A stretch of DNA of 64,000 nucleotides from a bacterium 0.1xD8-71 (GTDB taxonomy: Bacteria > Bacillota > Clostridia > Lachnospirales > Lachnospiraceae). Below are positions 16,689 through 25,883 of the stretch, piece by piece (within the stretch, counting starts at the first letter, position 1; each line of letters starts with the position of its first letter). The stretch lies in assembly GCA_003612405.1 (NCBI GenBank), contig RAYR01000012.1, positions 62,001 through 126,000 of the forward strand, in the 5' to 3' direction. The notes beneath the pieces are model-generated. The model saw nothing but the letters and a program-made list of their open reading frames with translations, made no database searches and was not told where the DNA came from. The position numbers and the translations under genes are program-made.

Positions 16689-18326
16689 ATGGTGATTACA
16701 GAGTTTTTGGAGCGCAATGCCCGCCTGTACGGTTCAGACACGGCGCTGGTGGAATTAAATCCATCCCAGGAGCGTGACAGTGCGGTGACCTGGCGGGAAG
16801 CAAGTCTTATTGAGAGCGCAGGAAACGGTGCTCCTTACCGAAGAGAACTGAGCTGGACGGATTTTGACAGGCGGGCGAACCGCTTTGCCAATCTGCTTTT
16901 GAGCCGCGGTCTGAAGCGGGAGACCAAAGTGGGAATTTTGATGATGAACTGTCTGGAATGGCTGCCTATTTATTTTGGCATTTTGAAGGCGGGCGGGGTA
17001 GCGGTGCCTTTGAATTTCCGGTATTCATCGGAAGAAATCAAATACTGTCTGGAACTTGCAGATGTGGAAGTGCTGGTTTTCGGGCCGGAGTTTATCAGTC
17101 GGATGGATGCCATAGCGGATAATCTTCTCGGGGTGAGAATGATGTTCTTTCCGGGGGCGGAAGGGCCGGCTTACACGGAAGACTGTCTGAAACTGATGAG
17201 ATTTTGTTCTTCCAGTGCGCCGCCGGTGGCGCTTAATGAGACGGATTATGCGGCCATCTATTTTTCTTCCGGCACCACCGGATTTCCGAAAGCAATCCTG
17301 CATAACCATAGGTCCCTGCGTTCTTCCTGCGAGACGGAGCAGAACCATCATGGACAGACTAAGGAAGATGTGTTTCTCTGTATTCCGCCACTTTATCATA
17401 CCGGGGCCAAAATGCACTGGTTTGGATCGTTGATTACGGCCGGTAAGGCAGTACTCTTAAGGGGCGTGAAGCCTGAGTGGATATTAAGGGCGGTTACGGA
17501 AGAAAAATGTACGATTGTATGGCTGCTTGTGCCCTGGGCACAGGATCTTCTGGATGCCATTGATTCCGGGAAAGTGGACATGGGGCATTATCTGTTGGAG
17601 CAGTGGCGTCTGATGCATATCGGGGCACAGCCGGTTCCCCCCAGTCTGATCCAGAGATGGAAGAAACATTTCCCGCATCACCAGTATGATACCAACTATG
17701 GTCTGAGTGAATCCATAGGGCCTGGCTGTGTGCATCTGGGTGTGGAGAACATACATAAAGTGGGAGCAATCGGAAAGCCGGGGTATCACTGGGAAGCAAA
17801 GATCGTGGACGAGCAGGGACAGGAGGTATCCCAGGGAGAAGTGGGAGAACTCATCGTGCATGGGCCCGGCGTCATGCTGTGCTATTATAAGAATCCTGAG
17901 GCCACAGACGAAGTGTTAAAAGACGGATGGCTCTATACGGGGGATATGGCACGCATGGATGAGGACGGTTTTATCTATCTTGTAGACCGTAAGAAGGATG
18001 TCATCATTTCCGGCGGAGAGAACCTTTATCCGGTACAGATTGAGGATTTCCTCCGCAGAAACGATAAGATCAAGGATGTGGCTGTTATCGGTCTGCCGGA
18101 TGCAAGGCTTGGCGAAATTGCGGCGGCAGTGATAGAACTCAAAGAGGATGTATCCTGTACGGAAGAGGAGATCATGGACTTCTGTGGGGAACTGCCCAGA
18201 TATAAACGGCCGCGGAAGATTATTTTTGACCAGGTGCCCAGAAATCCTACGGGAAAGATTGAGAAACCGGTTCTCAGGGAGCGGTATTGTCACGGCAGTC
18301 TTGTAGAGGCGCAGATTAAAAACTGA
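16689..18326 (+). CDS. Acyl-CoA synthetase (class I AMP-forming ligase)
   Basis: This adenylate-forming enzyme activates a carboxylic acid with ATP and joins it to CoA. The 545-residue product has the A3 motif YFSSGTTGFPKAILHNHRS, the A5 motif YGLSESIG, the A8 hinge GWLYTGDMARMDEDGFIYLVDRKKD and the catalytic lysine segment RNPTGKIEKPVLRE near the C-terminus, so it is complete. The acid cannot be read from sequence; the relatives include fatty acyl, crotonobetaine and aryl acid ligases. The ATG at 16689 has a perfect AAAGGAGG. It lies 42 bases after the thioesterase and 30 before the symporter. Confidence 0.9.
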   Translation: MVITEFLERNARLYGSDTALVELNPSQERDSAVTWREASLIESAGNGAPYRRELSWTDFDRRANRFANLLLSRGLKRETKVGILMMNCLEWLPIYFGILKAGGVAVPLNFRYSSEEIKYCLELADVEVLVFGPEFISRMDAIADNLLGVRMMFFPGAEGPAYTEDCLKLMRFCSSSAPPVALNETDYAAIYFSSGTTGFPKAILHNHRSLRSSCETEQNHHGQTKEDVFLCIPPLYHTGAKMHWFGSLITAGKAVLLRGVKPEWILRAVTEEKCTIVWLLVPWAQDLLDAIDSGKVDMGHYLLEQWRLMHIGAQPVPPSLIQRWKKHFPHHQYDTNYGLSESIGPGCVHLGVENIHKVGAIGKPGYHWEAKIVDEQGQEVSQGEVGELIVHGPGVMLCYYKNPEATDEVLKDGWLYTGDMARMDEDGFIYLVDRKKDVIISGGENLYPVQIEDFLRRNDKIKDVAVIGLPDARLGEIAAAVIELKEDVSCTEEEIMDFCGELPRYKRPRKIIFDQVPRNPTGKIEKPVLRERYCHGSLVEAQIKN

Positions 18327-18356
18327 TGAACACAGTGGGAAAGGAATGAATGTAAA

Positions 18357-19907
18357 ATGGATCTCTTTATTAAATTGATTATGCTTATCATATTTTTTGG
18401 CGTGATGATCGGTATTGGACTGTATTGCCGTAAACATGCCACCGATGTCAATGGTTTTGTACTGGGCGGCAGGAGCGTAGGGCCGTGGCTGACAGCTTTT
18501 GCCTATGGCACCAGTTATTTTTCGGCAGTGGTCTTTGTGGGATATGCTGGGCAGTTCGGTTGGAAATACGGAATTGCCGCCACTTGGGCAGGTCTGGGCA
18601 ATGCATTTATCGGATCGCTTCTTGCCTGGGCTGTGCTGGGGCGTCGCACCCGTATTATGACACAGCATTTGGACAGTGCCACCATGCCGGAGTTTTTCGG
18701 ACAGCGTTTTGAGAGCAAGCCGTTAAAACTGGCGGCTTCAGCGATCATCTTTATCTTTTTGATTCCCTATACGGCCAGTCTTTACAACGGGTTAAGCCGT
18801 CTGTTCGGCATGGCCTTTGATATTGATTACAGCGTATGTGTGATTGTTATGGCTGTGCTTACCGGTATTTACGTGATAGCCGGCGGCTATATGGCTACCG
18901 CCATCAATGATTTTATTCAGGGCATTATCATGATTTTCGGAATTGTGGCCGTAATCCTTGCGGTGTTAAACAGCCAGGGCGGTTTCCTTGCGGCACTGAA
19001 TAAACTGGCGGCCGTGAGCGATGAGACGGTTTCTACGGCGCCCGGTATGTTTAATTCATTCTTCGGGCCGGATCCGGTAGGCCTTCTGGGTGTGGTAATC
19101 CTTACCAGCCTCGGAACCTGGGGGTTGCCCCAGATGGTACAGAAGTTCTATGCCATCAAGAGTGAGAGTGCCATCAATAAAGGAATGGTTATCTCTACTG
19201 TTTTTGCAACAATTGTTTCGGGCGGCTGTTATTTCCTTGGCGGGTTTGGACGTCTCTTCAGTGACAAGATTGATATTGCGGCTAACGGTTATGACTCTGT
19301 GGTGCCGACGATGCTCTCAGGTCTGCCTGCCATATTGATTGCGGTAGTGGTTATCCTGGTGCTTTCGGCATCCATGTCCACACTTTCCTCCCTGGTATTG
19401 GCATCAAGCTCTACCTTGACGTTGGACTTTATTAAAGGTAATATGATAAAGGAGATGGATGAGAAACAACAGGTGAAATGGATGCGGGCGCTTCTGGTCG
19501 TGTTTATTGTGATTTCCGTAGTGCTTGCATTGATTCAATACCGTTCTAATGTCACGTTTATCGCGCAGCTCATGGGAGTGAGCTGGGGTGCTCTGGCCGG
19601 TGCTTTTCTGGCCCCCTTCCTCTATGGTTTATATTGGAAACGGACCACCAAGGCGGCCTGCTGGGTAAGCTTTTTATTCTCTACAATCCTGATGCTTGCT
19701 AATATTTTCTTCAGGAAGAGTTTTCCGGCGCTCTTACAGTCACCCATCAATGCCGGTGCTTTCTGTATGCTGGCAGGACTTGTAATTGTACCTGTAGTGA
19801 GCATGTTTACGAAGGCGCCTGGGCAGGAAACATTGAAACAGATTTTCTCCTGCTATGAGAAGAAGGTGACGGTTTCCGTGACAGATTCCATCGGTGATCA
19901 GACTTAA
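18357..19907 (+). CDS. Sodium:solute symporter (SSS family)
   Basis: The 516-residue membrane protein has about 13 hydrophobic segments. SSS features include VLGGRSVGPWLTAFAYGTSYFSA near the first two helices, SLGTWGLPQMVQKFYAIKSE and LSASMSTLSSLVLASSS, the last matching the conserved sodium-site helix. It probably imports a carboxylate, possibly an aromatic or short-chain acid that the neighbouring ligases activate; this is inferred from context only. The weak RBS GGAAAGG is 10 bases before the ATG. It lies within the operon between the acyl-CoA ligase and iorA. Confidence 0.88.
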   Translation: MDLFIKLIMLIIFFGVMIGIGLYCRKHATDVNGFVLGGRSVGPWLTAFAYGTSYFSAVVFVGYAGQFGWKYGIAATWAGLGNAFIGSLLAWAVLGRRTRIMTQHLDSATMPEFFGQRFESKPLKLAASAIIFIFLIPYTASLYNGLSRLFGMAFDIDYSVCVIVMAVLTGIYVIAGGYMATAINDFIQGIIMIFGIVAVILAVLNSQGGFLAALNKLAAVSDETVSTAPGMFNSFFGPDPVGLLGVVILTSLGTWGLPQMVQKFYAIKSESAINKGMVISTVFATIVSGGCYFLGGFGRLFSDKIDIAANGYDSVVPTMLSGLPAILIAVVVILVLSASMSTLSSLVLASSSTLTLDFIKGNMIKEMDEKQQVKWMRALLVVFIVISVVLALIQYRSNVTFIAQLMGVSWGALAGAFLAPFLYGLYWKRTTKAACWVSFLFSTILMLANIFFRKSFPALLQSPINAGAFCMLAGLVIVPVVSMFTKAPGQETLKQIFSCYEKKVTVSVTDSIGDQT

Positions 19908-19922
19908 GGAGGAAAAGGATAT

Positions 19923-21650
19923 ATGAAAACATTGATGCTTGGCAACGAAGCGGTTGCCAGAGGTCTCTATGAGGCCGGCTGCTGCTTTGTCTCCAGCTAT
20001 CCGGGAACGCCCAGTACGGAGATTACCGAGTGTGTGGCGAAATATGAAGAGGTATATGCGGAGTGGGCACCCAATGAAAAGGTGGCACTTGAGGCCGCGC
20101 TTGGCGCTTCTCTGGCGGGAAAGAGAAGTTTCTGCGCCATGAAACATGTGGGATTAAATGTGGCGGCGGATCCGCTTTTTACCATTTCTTATACAGGGGT
20201 AAACGCCGGTCTTATCATCGGAGTAGCCGATGATGCCGGGATGCACAGTTCCCAGAATGAACAGGATTCCAGACATTACGCGGAAGCCTCGAAAATTCCC
20301 ATGCTGGAGCCTTCCGATTCCGCGGAGGCACTTCGATTTGCCAAACTGGCTTATGAATTATCGGAAAAGTTTGACACGGCAGTGCTGATAAAAATGTGTA
20401 CCCGTGTCAGCCATTCCCAGAGTGTGGTGGAAACAGGAGAACGAGCAGAATTCGAGCAGAAGAAATATGAGAAGAATCCTGCAAAATATATTATGATGCC
20501 GGCCAATGCGAAGAGACGTCATCCGGATGTGGAGGCGCGTACACTCGCTTTGACGCAGTGGGCAGAGCAGACCGATATTAACCGGATCGAGCACGGACAG
20601 GATGCCTCCTGCGGTATTATTACCTCCTCTACTTGTTATCAGTATGTGAAAGAGGCTTGGGGAGATACCTATCCGGTCTTGAAGCTGGGAATGATCTGGC
20701 CTATGCCGCAGCAGAAAATAAAGGATTTTGCAGCGACGGTCGACCGGCTGGTAGTGGTGGAAGAACTGGATGGTTTTATCGAGACGCATTGCAGGACGCT
20801 CGGCCTTTCGGTATCCGGGAAAGACTTGTTTTCCAACATCGGAGAATTAAGCCAGAATCTGGTGAAAGAGAAATTAGGCGGTGAGGTACATACAGGCGCC
20901 AGCCTGAAAGAAGATATTCCTGCCAGACCTCCTGTGATGTGTGCAGGCTGTCCGCACCGCAGTATTTTTTATGTGCTGAAAAAATTAAATCTTACGGTAT
21001 TGGGAGATATCGGATGCTATACGCTGGGTGCGGTGGCCCCTCTTGGAGCCATTGATACGACTGTGTGTATGGGTGCTTCCGTCTCAGGACTGCATGGATT
21101 CGTGAAGGCAGGCGGAGAGGAGAAGGAAGGACGAAGTGTGGCTGTTATCGGAGATTCCACATTTATTCATTCTGGCGTAACGGGTCTGATCAATATTGCC
21201 TATAATGAGTCCAACGCGACCGTGATCATACTGGATAATTCCATTACGGGTATGACAGGACATCAGCAGAATCCTACCACCGGCTATAATCTCAAAGGGG
21301 ATCCCTGTACGAAGATTGATCTGGAAAGTCTGTGTCACGCCGTAGGAATCAAGCGGGTGCGTGTGGTAGATCCCTACGATATGGAGACCTGTCAGAAGGT
21401 GATTCAGGAAGAACTGGCGGCCGGGGAGCCTTCTGTCATCATATCCCGCCGTCCCTGCGCATTGTTAAAATATGTGAAGCATCCCGGGCCTATCTGTTCC
21501 GATCCGGAGAAATGTAAAGGGTGTAAGGCATGTATGAAGATCGGTTGTCCTGCGATAAGCATGGTTGACGGCAAGGCAAAGATTGATGCAACACTCTGTG
21601 TGGGATGTGGTGTCTGTGAGCAGTTGTGCAAGTTTGATGCGTTAGGCTGA
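19923..21650 (+). CDS. iorA: Indolepyruvate:ferredoxin oxidoreductase alpha subunit
   Basis: IorA with IorB converts aromatic 2-oxoacids (indolepyruvate, phenylpyruvate, hydroxyphenylpyruvate) and CoA to aryl-acetyl-CoA, CO2 and reduced ferredoxin. The 575-residue protein has the pyruvate-ferredoxin oxidoreductase fold with GNEAVARGLYEAG at the N-terminus, a thiamine-diphosphate region (CAGCPHRSIFYVL; GDIGCYTLG; IGDSTFIHSG) and a C-terminal pair of 4Fe-4S sites (CKGCKACMKIGC and CVGCGVCEQLC). RBS AAGGAGG precedes the ATG. It is oxygen sensitive, fitting a strict anaerobe. Confidence 0.95.
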   Translation: MKTLMLGNEAVARGLYEAGCCFVSSYPGTPSTEITECVAKYEEVYAEWAPNEKVALEAALGASLAGKRSFCAMKHVGLNVAADPLFTISYTGVNAGLIIGVADDAGMHSSQNEQDSRHYAEASKIPMLEPSDSAEALRFAKLAYELSEKFDTAVLIKMCTRVSHSQSVVETGERAEFEQKKYEKNPAKYIMMPANAKRRHPDVEARTLALTQWAEQTDINRIEHGQDASCGIITSSTCYQYVKEAWGDTYPVLKLGMIWPMPQQKIKDFAATVDRLVVVEELDGFIETHCRTLGLSVSGKDLFSNIGELSQNLVKEKLGGEVHTGASLKEDIPARPPVMCAGCPHRSIFYVLKKLNLTVLGDIGCYTLGAVAPLGAIDTTVCMGASVSGLHGFVKAGGEEKEGRSVAVIGDSTFIHSGVTGLINIAYNESNATVIILDNSITGMTGHQQNPTTGYNLKGDPCTKIDLESLCHAVGIKRVRVVDPYDMETCQKVIQEELAAGEPSVIISRRPCALLKYVKHPGPICSDPEKCKGCKACMKIGCPAISMVDGKAKIDATLCVGCGVCEQLCKFDALG

Positions 21651-21667
21651 GAGAGGAAGAGATAAGT

Positions 21668-22240
21668 ATGGAAACAAAGAATATCATGATCGTGGGAGTG
21701 GGTGGACAGGGCACCCTGCTTGCAAGTAAGCTTCTGGGGCGTTTGCTTCTTGGAAAAGGGTATGATGTAAAGGTCAGCGAAGTACATGGCATGAGCCAGC
21801 GCGGCGGAAGCGTTGTCACCTATGTACGTTGGGGAGACAGGGTTTATTCTCCCATTATAGACAAAGGACAGGCGGATTGTATTCTTTCCTTTGAGATTCT
21901 GGAAGCGGCCCGTTACACGGAATATGTAAAGCCGGGCGGCAGAATCATTGTCAACAGTCAGCAGATTAATCCCATGCCTGTCATTGCGGGTGCGGCGGCA
22001 TATCCCGGGAATCTGGCGGAAAAGCTCAGTGCGCTTGGCATAAAGGTGGATGCTTTTGACGCGCTTTCCCTGGCGGAGGAAGCGGGAAGCAGTAAGGCCG
22101 TGAATCTGGTTCTCATGGGCAGACTCTCCAAACATTTTGAATTTACAACGGAAGAATGGATGGAAGCGATTGAACACAGCGTACCGCCTAAATTCCTGGA
22201 GTTGAATAAAAAGGCGTTTGCCCTGGGACAAAGTGCGTGA
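21668..22240 (+). CDS. iorB: Indolepyruvate:ferredoxin oxidoreductase beta subunit
   Basis: The 190-residue product is the gamma-domain subunit that pairs with IorA. It begins NIMIVGVGGQGTLLASKLLG and has the conserved KVSEVHGMSQRGGSVVTYVRWG segment. Length is normal. It starts 17 bases after iorA, with RBS AGAGGAAGAG. The complex should feed aryl-CoA and reduced ferredoxin into fermentation of aromatic amino acids. Confidence 0.95.
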   Translation: METKNIMIVGVGGQGTLLASKLLGRLLLGKGYDVKVSEVHGMSQRGGSVVTYVRWGDRVYSPIIDKGQADCILSFEILEAARYTEYVKPGGRIIVNSQQINPMPVIAGAAAYPGNLAEKLSALGIKVDAFDALSLAEEAGSSKAVNLVLMGRLSKHFEFTTEEWMEAIEHSVPPKFLELNKKAFALGQSA

Positions 22241-22311
22241 CAGATTGGCAATGGTGCGAAACGACACCATGAAGAGGAGCGGAAAAGAACAAAATTGGGA
22301 GGTTAAGGAAT

Positions 22312-23610
22312 ATGGAACGGTATTACCAAAAGGAAATTGAGACTGCCAGCCGGGAGCAGATTCTTGCCTGGCAGAATGAGCGTCTGGTGAAACAGGTGCG
22401 TCATGTGTGGGACAACGTACCCTACTATCGTGCGAAGATGGAAGAAAAAGGTGTCACACCGGAAGATATTCAGAGTGTGGAGGATCTGCATAAACTGCCT
22501 TTTTTGTCAAAGGACGATCTGCGGGAGGCATATCCTTATGGCCTTTTGGCGACACCGCTTAAGGATTGTGTCCGCATCCAGTCCACATCGGGCACGACCG
22601 GCCGCAGGGTAGTGGCTTTTTATACCCAGCATGATATTGATCTGTGGGAAGACTGCTGTGCACGCGCCATTGTGGCGGCAGGCGGCACTAACGAAGATGT
22701 CTGTCATGTCTGTTACGGTTACGGGCTTTTTACAGGCGGCCCGGGACTGAACGGAGGAAGTCATAAGGTTGGGTGTCTGACACTTCCCATGTCATCGGGA
22801 AATACGGACCGTCAGTTGCAGTTTATGGTGGATCTGGAAGCCACGATTCTTTGCTGTACGCCTTCTTATGCGGCTTTTCTGGCGGAGAGCATCCATGAGC
22901 GGGGACTACAGGATAAGATTAAGTTAAAGGCAGGTATCTTCGGCGCGGAGGCATGGAGCGAGGAGATGCGTCAGGATATCCAGAATAAGCTGGGGATTAA
23001 GGCATATGATATCTATGGTCTTACAGAGACCAGCGGCCCGGGCGTATCCTTTGAGTGCAGCGAGCAGACCGGTATGCATATCAATGAGGATCATTTCATT
23101 GCGGAGATCATCGATCCGGATACGGGTGAGGTTTTGCCGGAGGGCAGTAAAGGCGAACTGGTATTTACCGCCATTACCAAGCAGGCTTTCCCGCTTCTGC
23201 GTTATCGCACCAGGGATATCTGTGTACTTACCAGGAAGAAATGTTCCTGCGGCCGTACCCATGTGAAGATGAGCAAGCCTATGGGCAGAAGTGACGACAT
23301 GCTGATCGTCAAGGGCGTCAATGTATTCCCGTCCCAGATCGAGACAGTGCTTCTGGAGCAGGGATATCCCGCCAACTATCAGATTATTGTGGATCGCGTC
23401 AACAATTCCGATACCATTGAGGTAATGGTGGAGATGACGCCTGAAAACTTCTCCGACAACCTGGGTAAGATTACGGAGATGGAGAAGGGACTGGTGTCAG
23501 CGCTTAAGGCTATGCTTGGCATATATGCGAAGGTTCGTCTTGTGGCGCCTAAGTCCATCACAAGAAGTGAGGGCAAGGCTGTTCGTGTTATTGACAAGCG
23601 TAAGATTTAA
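22312..23610 (+). CDS. paaK: Phenylacetate-CoA ligase family enzyme
   Basis: The 432-residue protein has the PaaK architecture: the P-loop-like STSGTTGRRVVAFYT, YGLTETSGPGVSFEC, RYRTRDICVLTRKKCSCGRTH and GRSDDMLIVKGVNVFPSQIE. PaaK activates phenylacetate or related arylacetates to CoA esters with ATP. Beside iorAB it could instead run in reverse, as in archaea that use ADP- or AMP-forming ligases to recover ATP from aryl-CoA, but that is inference. RBS GGAGG lies before the ATG. An ACT-domain gene follows after 60 bases, a common partner of PaaK in Firmicutes. Confidence 0.92.
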   Translation: MERYYQKEIETASREQILAWQNERLVKQVRHVWDNVPYYRAKMEEKGVTPEDIQSVEDLHKLPFLSKDDLREAYPYGLLATPLKDCVRIQSTSGTTGRRVVAFYTQHDIDLWEDCCARAIVAAGGTNEDVCHVCYGYGLFTGGPGLNGGSHKVGCLTLPMSSGNTDRQLQFMVDLEATILCCTPSYAAFLAESIHERGLQDKIKLKAGIFGAEAWSEEMRQDIQNKLGIKAYDIYGLTETSGPGVSFECSEQTGMHINEDHFIAEIIDPDTGEVLPEGSKGELVFTAITKQAFPLLRYRTRDICVLTRKKCSCGRTHVKMSKPMGRSDDMLIVKGVNVFPSQIETVLLEQGYPANYQIIVDRVNNSDTIEVMVEMTPENFSDNLGKITEMEKGLVSALKAMLGIYAKVRLVAPKSITRSEGKAVRVIDKRKI

Positions 23611-23670
23611 CATTTCATCAGGAGAATAGTGTGAAAAATAAATGATTGAGAAAGGAGCATGGTTATTAAA

Positions 23671-24102
23671 ATGACAATACCTCAGATTTCTGTATTTTTG
23701 GAAAATAAAGCGGGACAGCTTGCGGATATCACCAATATTCTGTCACAGAATCAGGTGAACATGCGGGCGATTAATATTGCGGAGACAGCCGATTATGGCG
23801 TTCTGCGGCTTATCGTGGACGATGCCGCAAAAGCTTCTTCCATTCTTCTGGAGCAGGGATTTATTCTGACCATGACGCCTGTTGTGGGCGTGGCAGTTCC
23901 AGATACGCCGGGTGGGTTAAGCAAGGTGCTGGGGGTGATTTCCGGTGCCGGTATCGATGTGGAATATATGTATTCGGTCTTCGGACAAAAGGACGGACAG
24001 GCATGTATGATCTTCCGTGTGGCGGATACAGATGGCTTGACAGAAGTTCTGGAAAAGAGCGGAATCGATACGATTGCAGGGGAGAATCTGGGACTGCATT
24101 AA
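23671..24102 (+). CDS. Tandem ACT-domain protein
   Basis: The protein has two ACT domains of about 65-70 residues each (QISVFLENKAGQLADI near the start and VAVPDTPGGLSKVLGV in the middle) and nothing else. ACT domains bind amino acids, so this may be an amino-acid-sensing regulator of the upstream ligase or oxidoreductase. The start could be 23659 or 23671; AAAGGAG ends one base before 23659, too close for initiation, so I prefer 23671. It is the last gene of the operon; the next transcript starts with its own promoter. Confidence 0.85.
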   Translation: MTIPQISVFLENKAGQLADITNILSQNQVNMRAINIAETADYGVLRLIVDDAAKASSILLEQGFILTMTPVVGVAVPDTPGGLSKVLGVISGAGIDVEYMYSVFGQKDGQACMIFRVADTDGLTEVLEKSGIDTIAGENLGLH

Positions 24103-24109
24103 AAAGTGG

Positions 24110-24136
24110 TTGACAAACAGAAGGTTTTCCTATACA
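24110..24136 (+). promoter_or_regulatory. Probable promoter of the tyrS leader
   Basis: TTGACA (24110-24115) is a perfect -35. The best -10 is TATACA at 24131-24136 (15-base gap), and a perfect TATAAT also occurs at 24161-24166 without a good -35. A perfect 6-bp inverted repeat, CCTATA-CATT-TATAGG, spans 24129-24144 and overlaps the -10. Confidence 0.5.
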
Positions 24137-24170
24137 TTTATAGGCAGTAAAGCTTTATAGTATAATATGA

Positions 24171-24503
24171 CAGGCGTTGAAGAGAACAAGTAGTGAATCA
24201 GGAAACGGACAGAAAGCAGCCGGCAGATGAGAGGCGCGCGGGAACTTTTTCATGAATACATCTCGGAGCTTCATGGCAGAATGGAACCGATGCGGTGTGG
24301 GAAATGTAACTGCACAAGAGAAATCGGGCGTCTTAGTAGGTCGTGACGGAGGATGCACGTTATAGCAGGAAAGTATCATCATAGATAGTATAACACACGC
24401 TATCGAATGATCGTACTCGATGAGGCAGGCAATGTGAGTTGTCTGTGAAATTAGGTGGTAACACGAGTTTAACCCTCGTCCTGATAAACAGGACGGGGGT
24501 TTC
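24171..24503 (+). ncRNA. T-box riboswitch (tyrosine) upstream of tyrS
   Basis: The leader holds the T-box core AGGTGGTAACACG at 24453-24465 followed by a terminator stem, the classic arrangement for aminoacyl-tRNA-controlled antitermination. An AGTA motif near 24190 and a stem I region follow the family pattern; in the descending arm the sequence GAATACATC places TAC (24257-24259), a tyrosine codon, as the likely specifier. Uncharged tRNA-Tyr should bind and let transcription continue into tyrS. The downstream gene agrees with the codon. The exact stem I pairing was judged by eye. Confidence 0.88.
24473..24503 (+). terminator. T-box regulated terminator
   Basis: An 11-bp stem pairs 24473-24483 with 24489-24499 (one G-T pair) around a 5-base loop and is followed by TTTCTT. 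The left arm overlaps the region that would pair with the T-box bulge in the antiterminator form. Confidence 0.85.
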
Positions 24504-24510
24504 TTGCGCG

Positions 24511-24602
24511 AATAAGCAGAGTCAGAAGACGACAGCGACAGGATGCCTGCATACGAGACTGTCGATGGCGACTTCTGACGAGCATACACGAATCTGCTTA
24601 TT
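24511..24602 (+). repeat. Long imperfect inverted repeat between the T-box terminator and tyrS
   Basis: Three nested arms pair: AATAAGCAGA (24511-24520) with 24593-24602, GTCAGAAG (24521-24528) with 24572-24579, and CGACAG (24530-24535) with 24559-24564. The first two left arms are adjacent while their right arms are separated by 13 unpaired bases. No T-run follows, so it is not a normal terminator. It is not part of a standard T-box. Confidence 0.65.
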
Positions 24603-24642
24603 GGTACATCGCATTTATGTAATGAGAAAGGAAGGATAAAAC

Positions 24643-25866
24643 ATGGGAATTTATGAAGAATTACAGGCGAGAGGACTTCTTGCACAATTGACGGATGCCG
24701 ATCAGATCCGGGACCTGATCAATAACGGAAAGGCCACATTTTATATCGGATTTGATCCCACCGCTGACAGTCTGCATGTGGGGCACTTTATGGCGCTGTG
24801 TCTGATGAAGCGGTTACAGGAAGCCGGCAATAAGCCAATAGCCCTGATTGGCGGCGGTACAGCGATGATCGGCGATCCTTCCGGAAGGACGGATATGCGT
24901 TCCATGATGACAAAGGAGACCATCGAGCATAACTGTGAGTGCTTTAAGAAACAGATGAGCCGGTTTATTGACTTTTCGGAAGGCAAGGCACTGATGGTCA
25001 ACAATGCGGACTGGCTGTTGGATTTAAATTATGTGGAGTTTATCAGGGAAGTGGGAGCATGCTTCAGTGTAAATAATATGCTGCGGGCAGAGTGTTACAA
25101 GCAGAGGATGGAGAAAGGCCTGAGTTTCCTCGAGTTTAACTACATGATCATGCAGAGTTATGATTTCCTGGAACTGTATAAGAGATATGGCTGTAACATG
25201 CAGTTTGGCGGAGATGACCAGTGGAGCAATATGCTTGGCGGTACGGATCTGATCCGCCGTAAATTAAGTAAAGATGCCTATGCCATGACCATCACCCTGC
25301 TGATGAATTCCGAGGGCAAGAAGATGGGTAAGACACAGAAAGGCGCTGTATGGCTGGATCCCAATAAGACCACACCTTTTGAGTTCTATCAGTACTGGCG
25401 CAACGTGAATGATGCCGATGTACTGAAATGTATGCGGATGCTTACATTCCTTCCGTTAGAGCAGATTGATGAGATGGACAGCTGGGAGGGAAGCCAGTTG
25501 AATGAGGCCAAAGAGATTCTGGCTTATGAACTGACGAATCTGGTGCATGGTGAGGAGGAAGCGCAGAAAGCCAAAGAGGCGTCAAGAGCACTCTTTGCAG
25601 GCGGCGGAAGTCTGGAAAATATGCCGACTGCAACACTTTCAGAGGAAGATTTCAGGGACGGCAGTATTGATATCCTTGGCGTCCTGGTGGCGGCCGGGCT
25701 GGTAGCATCCCGCTCAGAAGCCCGCCGGGCCGTGGAGCAGGGCGGTGTATCCGTAAAGGGAGAAAAGGTGAGTGATGTGAAGACCACCTACACCAGGGAA
25801 GAGATTGCGGCACAGGAGTTTATCGTGAAAAAGGGTAAGAAGAGCTTTAAGAAAGTTTTGGTTTAA
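24643..25866 (+). CDS. tyrS: Tyrosyl-tRNA synthetase
   Basis: This class I synthetase charges tRNA-Tyr. The 407-residue product shows the HIGH-type motif ([11 protein letters not shown]), the tyrosine-binding region ([24 protein letters not shown]), the KMSKS-type motif [10 protein letters not shown] and a C-terminal S4 RNA-binding domain ([21 protein letters not shown]). RBS GAAAGGAAGG precedes the ATG. Expression is set by the T-box leader described at 24171. An aldolase-like gene follows 17 bases later and may share this control. Confidence 0.97.
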   Translation: MGIYEELQARGLLAQLTDADQIRDLINNGKATFYIGFDPTADSLHVGHFMALCLMKRLQEAGNKPIALIGGGTAMIGDPSGRTDMRSMMTKETIEHNCECFKKQMSRFIDFSEGKALMVNNADWLLDLNYVEFIREVGACFSVNNMLRAECYKQRMEKGLSFLEFNYMIMQSYDFLELYKRYGCNMQFGGDDQWSNMLGGTDLIRRKLSKDAYAMTITLLMNSEGKKMGKTQKGAVWLDPNKTTPFEFYQYWRNVNDADVLKCMRMLTFLPLEQIDEMDSWEGSQLNEAKEILAYELTNLVHGEEEAQKAKEASRALFAGGGSLENMPTATLSEEDFRDGSIDILGVLVAAGLVASRSEARRAVEQGGVSVKGEKVSDVKTTYTREEIAAQEFIVKKGKKSFKKVLV

Positions 25867-25883
25867 GTCAGGAGGCAGGTATC

